The translations under genes and the position numbers were made by a program. The notes below the pieces were generated by a model, which was given only the letters and a program-made list of their open reading frames with translations, was not told the DNA's origin and made no database searches. Shown here piece after piece: positions 8,849-17,620 of a stretch of DNA of 64,000 bases (positions are counted from its first letter, which is position 1; every line of letters begins with the position of its first letter). The DNA is from Parapedobacter composti (GTDB lineage: Bacteria; Bacteroidota; Bacteroidia; Sphingobacteriales; Sphingobacteriaceae): contig NZ_FOLL01000018.1 of NCBI RefSeq assembly GCF_900112315.1, forward strand, positions 28,652 through 92,651, given 5' to 3'.

Positions 8849-11800
8849 ATGAGACATACGCCAACCAAAATGATTAAAGATAATATAAATAAGGTGTTAA
8901 TTTCGGCCATCCTGCTGCTTTCGATTGGCGTCCATGTTGCAAATGGAACAATTTCAGCGGTACAGCAGTTTACTGCACGTGGGCGGGTCGTTGATGCAAA
9001 GGACGGCTCACCGCTGTCGGGGGTGTCGATTGCCGTTAAAGGGGGAAGCCGTACGACGGTTAGCGACCGACAGGGCAACTTTGCTATTGAAGTACCTACG
9101 AACAGATCAGTACTGGTGTTTACCTTTGTTGGTTATGCGCTTCAAGAATACACGTTGGCCGGGGAACTAGCGAATCTCACCGTGTATATGGAACCCATGG
9201 TTACGGCGATAGACGAGGTGGAAATTTCCGTGCCTTATGGTACGGAAACCAAAGCATCAATTACGGGTTCTGCCGTCGTTATCAAGGGTGAACAACTGGC
9301 TGATCGGCCGCGGAGCACTTTTCAAACTTCTTTACAGGGTAATGTACCTGGACTCCAGGTAATGGAATCTACCGGGCAACCCGGAGCGGCCCCCACGGTT
9401 AGGCTGAGGGGGCTTACCTCGTTTTCCGGAACGGTTACGCCGCTTTATGTCATAGATGGAGTGCCTATGCTCACCCAGGGGGTTGCGGGACTGGCTTTCT
9501 CATCCAATAGCGGTGCAGGCATCAATCCAAATGATATTGAGGATATTACTGTGCTGAAAGACGGCTCGGCATCTTCCATCTACGGCTCCCAAGGGGCGAA
9601 CGGCGTTATCCTCATAACTACCAAAAGTGGAAAGGCCGGGAAGACCCGCATTAATATGTCTGCAAATTATGGCCAGAACCGCATGGCTTTTGGCGACCGC
9701 GCCAAACCCCTGAACACCGCGGAAATGACGCAGTTACTGATTGAGGGGGTTATCAATAGTAACATTAACCCGACCTTGGAAGCCATTACGACCCCCGAAG
9801 CGGCTTACCTGTACTTGGTTCAGAATGGTCTTAACCCGGATGTTGATACGGACTGGACGGACGTCATCACCCAAATCGGGCAATATTCGCAGTACAATGT
9901 TTCTGCATCGGGCGGCAATGACAAAACCAACTTCTTTGTTTCGGGCGGATACTATAAGCAGGATGCCGTAACCAAGGGGCAGGGCTACGACCGGAAGACA
10001 GGCCGGTTGAATATCAACCACAAGGCCAATGACAAATTATCGTTTAACGGTCGAATCGCATTAACAGCCCAGCATTTGAATACCGTGCCGGGGGCCGGTA
10101 CCGGCCAGAACCCGGTGAGAAGCCTGTATCGGTTTGTACCCTGGCTGTCTCCCCTGGATGAAAATGGCGAGTATAATTCTCAAATCACCTATAATCCATT
10201 GGTTGTGCAGAACGAGAATAGATACGAAACCCATATTTATCAAGCTATCGGCAATGTGGGGGCTGCTTATCAGTTTACGGATTATTTGACGTATGAAGGG
10301 AAGGCTGGTATTGATTTCCATTATTCCGATGATTACCGGTATTGGAGTCCAATCTGGCCGGATGGCCGGGGGGTAAACGGACGTGGCATGGAATATAATA
10401 GGTTGTGGAATAACTGGACGGTAAATAATATCCTACGATACAAGGATGACTTCGGCGACTTCGGTATCACAGCGACTTTGGGTCAGGAGGCTGCAAAACG
10501 CAACTTGAAGAGTGTCAGTACGCAAGCTCAGAACTTCGTGGCTGAAGATCTGTATACCCTGGCAAATACATCAGAGCCTTACATTGCCTGGAGCTCCCGG
10601 TCGCATGCGACGTTGGCTTCTTATTTCCTGAATACCAGTTTTAACTATCAGCAGAAGTACTATTTGAATGTTACCGGACGCCGTGATGGCTCGTCACGTT
10701 TCGGTAAACAGGTGAGATGGGCCAACTTCTGGTCGCTTGGCGCGTCATGGAATGTACACCGGGAAAGCTTTATGGAGAACTTAGATTTCGTCAACCAGCT
10801 GAAATTCCGGATCAGTTACGGTACCAGTGGTAACATGTTGGGCGAATATTACGGAGCTTTGGGTTTTTACTCAACCAACCAGAACTATATGGGCCAACCG
10901 GGCTTTGCCATCGGACAGATAGAGAGCGGGTTGCTTCAATGGGAGCTGAACAGGCCCCTGGATATTGGGCTGGAGTTTTCCGTGTTGAATAACCGGTTGA
11001 GCGGAACCTTCGATTGGTATACCCGGCAAACATCGCGGCTGATTCAGGATATGCCGGTGTCGCATACCAATGGCGTAACGCAATTGAACTTCAATGTGGG
11101 AGGTATGAAAAACTACGGTGTGGAAATCAGCTTGAGTTCACATAACGTCGTCGGCGAAAACGGGAGCTTTGATTGGCGTACGGATTTCAACATCACTACG
11201 CTCAACAATAAAATAACGGCTATCCAGGATGGCCGGCGTTATGAAGGCCGTTATGTGCGCGAAGTTGGGGGAGATTATTACCAATTCCGGATGCGGGGTT
11301 ATGCAGGGGTCGAACGTACTACGGGACAGGCCTTGTGGTTTACGGACAGTACACGGACGGCCACAACCACAGAATTCAATCAGGCAGGCATCTTCAAGCA
11401 GGAAGGAAAGAGTGCTTTGGCTGATTTTTATGGGGGTTTTACCAATACGTTTTCCTACAGGGGTTTTTCACTTTCTGCCTTGATTTACTTCAACTGGGGC
11501 AATTTCGTTTATGACCCTTGGGGGCCATACACGCACTCAGACGGTTCGGCGATGCTGGGCGAAGCAGCGCTGATGAGCCGGATGGTGTATCGCCACCGCT
11601 GGCGGCAGCCGGGTGATGATGCCGAGTATCCCAAGATTGTATACGGAGGAAACCAATCGGGCCAAAACGACTATCATTCCACCCGGTTTCTTTACGATGG
11701 TAGTTACATTCGATTGCGTGATGTAACGCTATCCTATTCGCTCCCCGTACAGCGCCTGCGCCTGCCTTTTGCCAGCGCCAGTATTTATTTCCGGGCAAAC

Positions 11801-11929
11801 AACCTCTACACCTGGGTCAAGGATGATTTGCTGCCCTACGACCCTGAGGTAGGCTACGGTGGCCAGTATGACCAGAACTTGCCCATCGCCAAACAGTATG
11901 CCTTGGGTATCGATATTTCGTTTAGGTAA
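8849..11929 (+). CDS. SusC/RagA-family TonB-dependent transporter
   Basis: Outer-membrane importer of about 1026 residues. After a signal peptide comes a carboxypeptidase-regulatory-like domain (about 35-120: GRVVDAKDGSPLSGVSI, FVGYALQEYTL). The plug follows, with the SusC signatures LQGNVPGLQV, PLYVIDGVPM and NPNDIEDITVLKDGSASSIY followed by GANGVI, and then a 22-strand-type barrel. No STN domain is present, so unlike the gene at 32186 it is not wired to an anti-sigma factor. ATG 8849 is chosen; ATG 8870 (MIKDNINKV) is also possible, and a TTG at 8822 overlaps the preceding gene. Paired with SusD 15 bases downstream. The peptidase neighbours suggest a peptide cargo. Confidence 0.93.
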   Translation: MRHTPTKMIKDNINKVLISAILLLSIGVHVANGTISAVQQFTARGRVVDAKDGSPLSGVSIAVKGGSRTTVSDRQGNFAIEVPTNRSVLVFTFVGYALQEYTLAGELANLTVYMEPMVTAIDEVEISVPYGTETKASITGSAVVIKGEQLADRPRSTFQTSLQGNVPGLQVMESTGQPGAAPTVRLRGLTSFSGTVTPLYVIDGVPMLTQGVAGLAFSSNSGAGINPNDIEDITVLKDGSASSIYGSQGANGVILITTKSGKAGKTRINMSANYGQNRMAFGDRAKPLNTAEMTQLLIEGVINSNINPTLEAITTPEAAYLYLVQNGLNPDVDTDWTDVITQIGQYSQYNVSASGGNDKTNFFVSGGYYKQDAVTKGQGYDRKTGRLNINHKANDKLSFNGRIALTAQHLNTVPGAGTGQNPVRSLYRFVPWLSPLDENGEYNSQITYNPLVVQNENRYETHIYQAIGNVGAAYQFTDYLTYEGKAGIDFHYSDDYRYWSPIWPDGRGVNGRGMEYNRLWNNWTVNNILRYKDDFGDFGITATLGQEAAKRNLKSVSTQAQNFVAEDLYTLANTSEPYIAWSSRSHATLASYFLNTSFNYQQKYYLNVTGRRDGSSRFGKQVRWANFWSLGASWNVHRESFMENLDFVNQLKFRISYGTSGNMLGEYYGALGFYSTNQNYMGQPGFAIGQIESGLLQWELNRPLDIGLEFSVLNNRLSGTFDWYTRQTSRLIQDMPVSHTNGVTQLNFNVGGMKNYGVEISLSSHNVVGENGSFDWRTDFNITTLNNKITAIQDGRRYEGRYVREVGGDYYQFRMRGYAGVERTTGQALWFTDSTRTATTTEFNQAGIFKQEGKSALADFYGGFTNTFSYRGFSLSALIYFNWGNFVYDPWGPYTHSDGSAMLGEAALMSRMVYRHRWRQPGDDAEYPKIVYGGNQSGQNDYHSTRFLYDGSYIRLRDVTLSYSLPVQRLRLPFASASIYFRANNLYTWVKDDLLPYDPEVGYGGQYDQNLPIAKQYALGIDISFR

Positions 11930-11944
11930 TTTATTTAATTTGAA

Positions 11945-13396
11945 ATGGAAACAAAGATTCAGTATATGGTAAAGCTCCGTAGGTTGGCCGGCATGTTCCT
12001 CATGGTTTCGGCACTATGTTCGGGGTGCAGCGAGGGCTTCCTGGATGAAACCAACCCCCAGTCCGTCGGTTTCGATCACATCAAGGATTTGAAGTCACTC
12101 ACAGCGGCAACCACCGGGGTGTACAACAGCTTTAACAACAGTAACTATTATGGGCGTACATTTGTCGTTTCGCCTGAATTGTTCGGCGACAACTCGTTCA
12201 TCAGTATACGCAATGGCGGGAGATACCTCGGGCATGACCGGTTTACCGTCACCAATGGTGATGGTTATGTTACAGGGGCTTGGACGCAGATGAACCGTGT
12301 GGTTGCCAATGCAAATCTGGCCATTCAGGCAGGAAACCAACTGACTTTCCCGGAGGGACAGCGGGCAGCGGCCAACCAAATCATGGGCGAATTATATGCC
12401 TGCCGGGCACTGGCGTGGTTTGATATGGTCCGTTATTTCGCCCAGCCGTACAATTACACCGAAGATGCTTCGCATCTGGGAATACCGTTGGTCACTGAAC
12501 CGCCGGGGGTAATCATCTCACCATCGAGGGGCACAGTGGCAGAGGCTTACACGCATATCGTGGCTGATTTATTGCGCGCCGAGGAGCTTTTGGGCAGCGC
12601 GAAGAAAAATGGCTATTTCAATAAAGCTGGCGCGCAGGCATTGCTGGCCAAGGTTTACCTGTACATGGAAGATTGGGAAAATGCCGAGATTTATGCGACG
12701 AAGGTGATTGAAGAAAGTGCAGGCTATACGTTGCTGTCCAATGCAGATTATGTGGCCAGTTGGGGGCAAAAATTCAGTGTTGAGTCTATCCTCGAAATCG
12801 GTATGCTGCCAACGGACAACAACGGCGCCAACAGTATAGGTTACCTGTCTGAACAAGGCGGATACGGAGAATGGTTGGCAACGAAGGAACTTTACGATAC
12901 TTATTCGCAAACGGATATCCGTCGTAACCTCATCGTGCCAGGCTCACGGGAAAATGCCGAATCCGAAGCATACTTTATTAAAAAATACCCGTTGGGGGCT
13001 TCATCACGTGACGATAACATAAAAGTGCTTCGCCTATCGGAGGTATACCTCATCCGCGCGGAAGCCAGGGCAGAGCTAAGCAAAACGCAGCCAGATAAAG
13101 CGGCAGGTGCCTTAAGTGATCTGAATGCGATCGTAGGCCGTGCCGACCCTGAAGCAAGCGTGTCGGGCTTGCAGGGGGACGCGTTGGTTGAACGGATTAT
13201 TTTGGAACGCCGGAAGGAACTGGCTTTTGAAGGCAACCGGTTATTTGACATAAACCGTAAAAAGATGTCTTTAGTGCATATACAGACGAATCAAATCCGG
13301 ACATTCGAATATCCTAACAACCGGTTTATCATGCCGATTCCGTATGCGGAACGGAATGCTAATCCGAATATTCAGCCAAATCCTGGCTGGAATTAA
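11945..13396 (+). CDS. SusD/RagB-family nutrient-binding lipoprotein
   Basis: A 483-residue surface lipoprotein that forms the lid of the SusC channel. The signal ends in a lipobox around CSGC followed by SEGFLDETNPQ, typical of SusD. The body shows the family pattern of TPR-like helices (LYACRALAWFDMVRYFAQPY, AGAQALLAKVYLYMEDW) and the C-terminal ERRKELAFEGNRLFDINR and MPIPYAERNANPNIQPNPGW. ATG 11966 (MVKLRRLAG) would give a cleaner signal peptide. It follows SusC by 15 bases and precedes another lipoprotein hydrolase, so cargo capture and cutting are probably linked at the cell surface. Confidence 0.93.
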   Translation: METKIQYMVKLRRLAGMFLMVSALCSGCSEGFLDETNPQSVGFDHIKDLKSLTAATTGVYNSFNNSNYYGRTFVVSPELFGDNSFISIRNGGRYLGHDRFTVTNGDGYVTGAWTQMNRVVANANLAIQAGNQLTFPEGQRAAANQIMGELYACRALAWFDMVRYFAQPYNYTEDASHLGIPLVTEPPGVIISPSRGTVAEAYTHIVADLLRAEELLGSAKKNGYFNKAGAQALLAKVYLYMEDWENAEIYATKVIEESAGYTLLSNADYVASWGQKFSVESILEIGMLPTDNNGANSIGYLSEQGGYGEWLATKELYDTYSQTDIRRNLIVPGSRENAESEAYFIKKYPLGASSRDDNIKVLRLSEVYLIRAEARAELSKTQPDKAAGALSDLNAIVGRADPEASVSGLQGDALVERIILERRKELAFEGNRLFDINRKKMSLVHIQTNQIRTFEYPNNRFIMPIPYAERNANPNIQPNPGWN

Positions 13397-13454
13397 TCGG
13401 TGGAATGTTTAGGAATTAGAATGGATGGAACGTAAACTTATAAATTATTCTATT

Positions 13455-14660
13455 ATGAATAGCGTTATGAAGAGGCATTTCGGCCATTTTTTTCACGCCG
13501 GTATTTGGATGCTCGCGTTGGCATTGGTGTTCACCTCCTGTAGCAAGCAGGATCTACAGCCGGATTTGCCTGACCTCCCGGAACCGGGTAGTAACCATGA
13601 ATTTAGCCTTGCGCTGGTTGACGATCCCATCGTCGATTTCATGGCCCGCTACAACGTGCCTGGGGCGTCCGTCGCCATCAGTAGGAACGGGAAGCTGGTG
13701 TACGCAAAGGGTTACGGGTGGGCCGACCGGGAATCGGCTACGCCCGTGGATACTTCAAGCCTATTCAGAATCGCCAGCCTGTCCAAGTTTGTCACATCCG
13801 TAGGTATCATGACATTGATTGATAAAGGGCAACTGAATATGAACGACAAGGTGTTCGGCCCGGGCTCCATTCTGGGCGACGAATATGGCGGCGCCCCTTA
13901 TCCTCAATATATCACCGATATCACGTTACGGAATGTTCTTCAGCATGAGATAGGCGGGTGGAACAACTCCAGCGGCGATCCCGCTTTCCAGCAGCCCGGT
14001 TTGAATGCCCGGGAGCTCATCGCATGGACAATAAGAAACCGACCGCTAACCGCAGCCCCGGGCACGAAACTGGACTACTCGAATTTAGGGTATATCCTCC
14101 TAGGGCGTATCATCGAAAAGGTGAGCGGCAAGCCGTATGTAGAATACATCCGGCAGGAAATATTTGACAAAGTGGGGATTAAAAATATGCAGATTGCCGG
14201 CGGAACGCTGGCAGAACGGAAACCCAATGAAGTAAAGTACTATGGCCAGCATGGGCAGAACCCGTATGGATACGCCGCCGGAGTTGTTCCCCGGCTCGAG
14301 GCCTGTGGAGGGTGGATAGCGTCGGCAATCGATTACCTGCGGATGGTTGTGCATGTCGATGGGCTACCGTCCCCGTCCGATATATTGAGCCCGGCAACCA
14401 TCGAAGTCATGTCAACACCTTCACCTAATTCTGTCTACGCCTGCGGTATACGCATCAGTGCGGTCAACAAGAACTGGTGGCATGGCGGAGGACTTGCCGG
14501 AACCCGCACCTGGATGGTGAAGGCGTCCAATGGTTTCGCCTGGACGATTTTTTTCAACACCCGCAATACATCAGACGGATTTGATAATGCAGTGAATGAA
14601 TTGGTCTGGCCTGCAGTGAACAACGCATCCACCAACTGGCCTGATATAGACATGTTTTGA
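13455..14660 (+). CDS. S12-family serine hydrolase lipoprotein, copy A2
   Basis: About 401 residues with lipobox FTSC after a strong hydrophobic segment (WMLALALVFTSC), so anchored at the envelope, unlike its paralogue at 2433, which carries a plain signal peptide. Motifs are SLSK at about residue 108, YSN at about 208 and HGG at about 343 in place of HSG. It shares long stretches with the 2433 gene (YNVPGA, VYAKGYG, FRIASLSK, LLGRIIEKV, NWWH). It follows SusD closely. An earlier in-frame ATG at 13425 would give a longer N-terminus; 13455 or 13467 suits a lipoprotein signal better. Likely trims captured peptides at the surface. Confidence 0.82.
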   Translation: MNSVMKRHFGHFFHAGIWMLALALVFTSCSKQDLQPDLPDLPEPGSNHEFSLALVDDPIVDFMARYNVPGASVAISRNGKLVYAKGYGWADRESATPVDTSSLFRIASLSKFVTSVGIMTLIDKGQLNMNDKVFGPGSILGDEYGGAPYPQYITDITLRNVLQHEIGGWNNSSGDPAFQQPGLNARELIAWTIRNRPLTAAPGTKLDYSNLGYILLGRIIEKVSGKPYVEYIRQEIFDKVGIKNMQIAGGTLAERKPNEVKYYGQHGQNPYGYAAGVVPRLEACGGWIASAIDYLRMVVHVDGLPSPSDILSPATIEVMSTPSPNSVYACGIRISAVNKNWWHGGGLAGTRTWMVKASNGFAWTIFFNTRNTSDGFDNAVNELVWPAVNNASTNWPDIDMF

Positions 14661-14727
14661 TTTGAGGCAGCAAGGGTGTAGGTTTTACATTCGTCGGCAC
14701 GCCGCCGTTCCGGAGCACAAAACAGGT

Positions 14728-15669
14728 ATGATCGTAATCGCCGAACAGCAAATAAGGGAAATACTTAATCATCGGTCGCTTATCGATGCATTGGCAACAG
14801 GGTTCAGGGAACGGTATGAACAGCCCGATCGCCATCATCATTTTTATCGGCCAGCTGGAAGTTCCGAAAACACACTGCTCTTGATGCCGGCATGGAACGA
14901 TACTTATATAGGGGTTAAGCAAGTGGTTTCTGCTCCCGGAAATGGGGCAAAAGGTATACCCACCATCCATGGTTTATACAGCTTAATGGATGCGCGCACA
15001 GGTCAGCTGATGGCGGTGATGGATGCCGGCCGTTTGACGGCCATACGTACAGCGTGTGCTTCAGCATTGGCAGCCCGTTACCTGGCCCCGGCACACCCAA
15101 CAACCCTGCTTGTGATAGGAGGGGGTAAAGTGGCCAGCGAGTTGATACCCGCGCATCTGGCCGTGAGGGATTATCAAAAGGTGCTGGTGTGGACACGCCG
15201 TAAGGAGGCTTTTGACACGTTTAAACGCGGGCTGTTACCATTGTCCGTGCCCGTAATCTGGGAGCGGCACTTGGAGGAAGCCGTCAGAAAGGCGGATGTT
15301 ATTTCATGTGCTACGCTTTCCGAAGTGCCGCTGGTTAAAGGAGCGTGGCTTCGGGCCGGTCAACACCTGGATTTGATAGGCTCATTCAAGATGGGGATGC
15401 GCGAGGCGGACAACCTTGCTGTCAGCAAAAGCAGCATCTTTGTTGACTCAAGGTACGGGGCGTTGAACGAGTCCGGCGAACTGGGAATCCCGGCCCGTGA
15501 AGGTGTGATCGGCCAACGGGATATTTTAGCGGATATAAAGGAATTGTGCAGGGAAGAACACGATGGGCGGACAACTCCGGAAGAAATCACCCTGTTTAAG
15601 TCTGTCGGCTTAGCTATCGAAGATTTGGTGGCTGCGTCATTGGTATACAAATCGGTATCGTCTCGCTAA
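14728..15669 (+). CDS. Ornithine cyclodeaminase / mu-crystallin family protein
   Basis: A cytoplasmic NAD(P)-dependent enzyme of about 313 residues. The Rossmann motif VIGGGKVASE lies at about residues 130-139, preceded by the family stretch MDAGRLTAIRTACASALAARYLA and followed by DLIGSFKMGMREAD. Family members include ornithine cyclodeaminase, L-alanine dehydrogenase and cyclic-imine reductases, so the exact reaction cannot be fixed from sequence. The ATG at 14728 is preceded by GGAG and ACAGGT; an upstream TTG at 14662 would add a non-conserved tail. Its place between peptidases and an amino-acid permease suggests that it processes an amino acid or imine released from the imported peptide. 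Confidence 0.85.
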   Translation: MIVIAEQQIREILNHRSLIDALATGFRERYEQPDRHHHFYRPAGSSENTLLLMPAWNDTYIGVKQVVSAPGNGAKGIPTIHGLYSLMDARTGQLMAVMDAGRLTAIRTACASALAARYLAPAHPTTLLVIGGGKVASELIPAHLAVRDYQKVLVWTRRKEAFDTFKRGLLPLSVPVIWERHLEEAVRKADVISCATLSEVPLVKGAWLRAGQHLDLIGSFKMGMREADNLAVSKSSIFVDSRYGALNESGELGIPAREGVIGQRDILADIKELCREEHDGRTTPEEITLFKSVGLAIEDLVAASLVYKSVSSR

Positions 15670-15671
15670 TG

Positions 15672-15720
15672 ATCCAACTGGTCCGGATAGTTGGATACGT
15701 TTGACGTTTGTTTAACTTTG
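15672..15720 (+). promoter_or_regulatory. Internal promoter with an 8-bp inverted repeat before the M19-VanX gene
   Basis: TTG at 15691-15693 and TAACTTTG at 15713-15720 are separated by 19 bases, a good fit to the -33/-7 spacing. An inverted repeat, ATCCAACT (15672-15679) and AGTTGGAT (15689-15696), overlaps the -33 element, so it may be an operator. There is no T-run, so a terminator is less likely. Confidence 0.55.
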
Positions 15721-15739
15721 GATATTGAAAACCTTTCGA

Positions 15740-17620
15740 ATGAAGATGAAATTTTATGTAAAGATTTGTATTCCGGCATTTTTTGTGTTGTCCTGCGCCC
15801 AGCAGCCCAACAACGCGGACTATCTGAAAGTGCACCAGAAAGCACTGTTGGCCGATATTCACAACGATGCGATATATACTACGTCCGTTTCGCGGGGTAT
15901 TGACATTTCCGCGCGCAACGAGGTTGGTGATACCGACTTGGATCGGCTCAAAGACGGCGGCGTCGGGCTGCAGGTGTTTGTACTTTTCTGCGACGGGGAA
16001 TACGGTCCGGGCACCGCGTTTAGTTTCGCCAACCGAATGGCCGATTCACTGGACAGCGTAGTGGCCCGCAATCCGGACAAGGTAGCGTATGCTCATCGTG
16101 CTGACGATGTGGAGCGCATCACGTCCTCGGGAAAAATAGCGGCATTAATGGCTGTCGAAGGAGGACATATGATTGAAGATCGGCTGGACTACCTTGATAG
16201 CCTTTACAGGCGGGGCATGAAATACCTTACCCTTACCTGGAACAACAGCACCACATGGGCCACGTCTGCTGCCGATGAAACTGACCCGGAACGTGAATTG
16301 TCGCACAAAGGCCTTACGCGATTCGGTGAAGAGGTGGTAAAACGGCTAAATGAACTGGGGGTGATGATAGACCTTTCCCATGCCGGCGAGCAGACGTTTT
16401 ATGATGTGTTGCGGGTTTCGTCTAAACCCGTGATGGCTACACACAGCAACTGTTATGCTTTGGCTCCTCATCCCCGGAACCTGAAAGATGAACAGATAAA
16501 GGCGATAAAGGAAAACGGTGGACTGATAGGTGTTAATTTTTATTCGGGCTTCATTGATCCCGATTATAATCGCCGCAAGGATAGTCTGCTGGCCTACCAC
16601 CAGTCGGTATACGACAGCCTCTTGGCTAAGCATGAGGGCAATGCCATGCACGCCGCACGTGAGCTCATCAGCGGCTTGCCTAAGGCACAGCAAGATGGCA
16701 TACGTCCCCCATTGTCGATGATGATTGACCATATCGATCATATCGTGGAATTGATTGGAGTGGACCACGTAGCAATAGGCAGCGATTTTGACGGTGCGGA
16801 ATCGTTTGTCGGAGAAATGGACGATGTGTCGTCATTTCCGAAACTCACCAAGGCCCTGCTTGAACGGGGATATAGCGAGGCGGATGTCCTGAAGATCTTG
16901 GGGGGCAATTTTATGCGAGTATTCCGTGCAAATCAGTCTGCCTCGCTCGCTTTGCCGGCATCTATCCAATCATCAGCGAGGGAAGCCAACTACGAAAAAT
17001 ACGGCGCGAACACGGTCTCATCCGTCACAGATTACCTGGTCCAGGTGGAGCAAAATCCCGAGCAGGCATTGGTTGACCTCCGGACGTACCTTCCCGGTGC
17101 GCAATTTGAGGTGGTTTATGCCACAAATAACAACTTCATGCGCCGGCCGGTGTATACCCAGGAGGCGGCATATCTACGGTTGCCAGCGGCAAAAGCCCTG
17201 CAGGCCGTTCAAGCTGAATTGAAACAAAAGGGCTATGGACTGAAGATTTGGGATGCCTACCGGCCTTATGGCGTCACCGTGGCGTTCTACGAAGAAGTGC
17301 TGGACTCCACGTTCGTGGCTTCCCCCTACACGGGATCAAGGCACAATAGGGGGTGCGCTGTGGATCTCACGCTCGTGGATTTGTCCACGGGTAAAGAGCT
17401 GCCTATGCCTACGGGATTTGACGACTTTGTTCCAGAAGCTCATGTGGACTATGCGGGGTTGCCGGAGGCGGTCATTGCCAACCGGGAATTGCTAAAGGGA
17501 ACAATGACGAAACACGGGTTCGATACCTACCCCGATGAGTGGTGGCACTATGATTTCAACGGATGGGAAAAATTTCCCTTAATGGATTTAACATTTGAGG
17601 AACTGGAAGAAACACGGTGA
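15740..17620 (+). CDS. Fusion lipoprotein: M19 dipeptidase + VanX-type (M15D) D-Ala-D-Ala dipeptidase
   Basis: About 626 residues, lipobox VLSC ending at residue 19. Residues about 35-400 are an M19 zinc dipeptidase with IHND, VEGGH, DLSHAG, THSNCYAL and IGSDFDG, paralogous to the gene at 3612. Residues about 420-620 are a VanX/DdpX domain: DAYRP at about 508, SRHNRGCAVDLTL with H535 and D542, and DEWWH with E600 and H603. The H-to-D spacing of 7, E-to-H of 3 and H-to-H of 68 equal those of VanX. Both active sites look intact. One protein could thus split mixed L,D- and D,D-dipeptides outside the cytoplasm. ATG 15740 is chosen over TTG 15725. Its stop overlaps the permease start (GTGA). Confidence 0.9.
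   Translation: MKMKFYVKICIPAFFVLSCAQQPNNADYLKVHQKALLADIHNDAIYTTSVSRGIDISARNEVGDTDLDRLKDGGVGLQVFVLFCDGEYGPGTAFSFANRMADSLDSVVARNPDKVAYAHRADDVERITSSGKIAALMAVEGGHMIEDRLDYLDSLYRRGMKYLTLTWNNSTTWATSAADETDPERELSHKGLTRFGEEVVKRLNELGVMIDLSHAGEQTFYDVLRVSSKPVMATHSNCYALAPHPRNLKDEQIKAIKENGGLIGVNFYSGFIDPDYNRRKDSLLAYHQSVYDSLLAKHEGNAMHAARELISGLPKAQQDGIRPPLSMMIDHIDHIVELIGVDHVAIGSDFDGAESFVGEMDDVSSFPKLTKALLERGYSEADVLKILGGNFMRVFRANQSASLALPASIQSSAREANYEKYGANTVSSVTDYLVQVEQNPEQALVDLRTYLPGAQFEVVYATNNNFMRRPVYTQEAAYLRLPAAKALQAVQAELKQKGYGLKIWDAYRPYGVTVAFYEEVLDSTFVASPYTGSRHNRGCAVDLTLVDLSTGKELPMPTGFDDFVPEAHVDYAGLPEAVIANRELLKGTMTKHGFDTYPDEWWHYDFNGWEKFPLMDLTFEELEETR

Noticed and set aside
15740..17620. VanX domain as sign of a vancomycin-resistance operon
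   Set aside because: No vanH, vanA-type D-lactate ligase or vanRS is nearby, the Ddl has the D-Ala-D-Ala type omega-loop tyrosine, and the protein is exported. Gram-negative cells also gain little from vanXHA.
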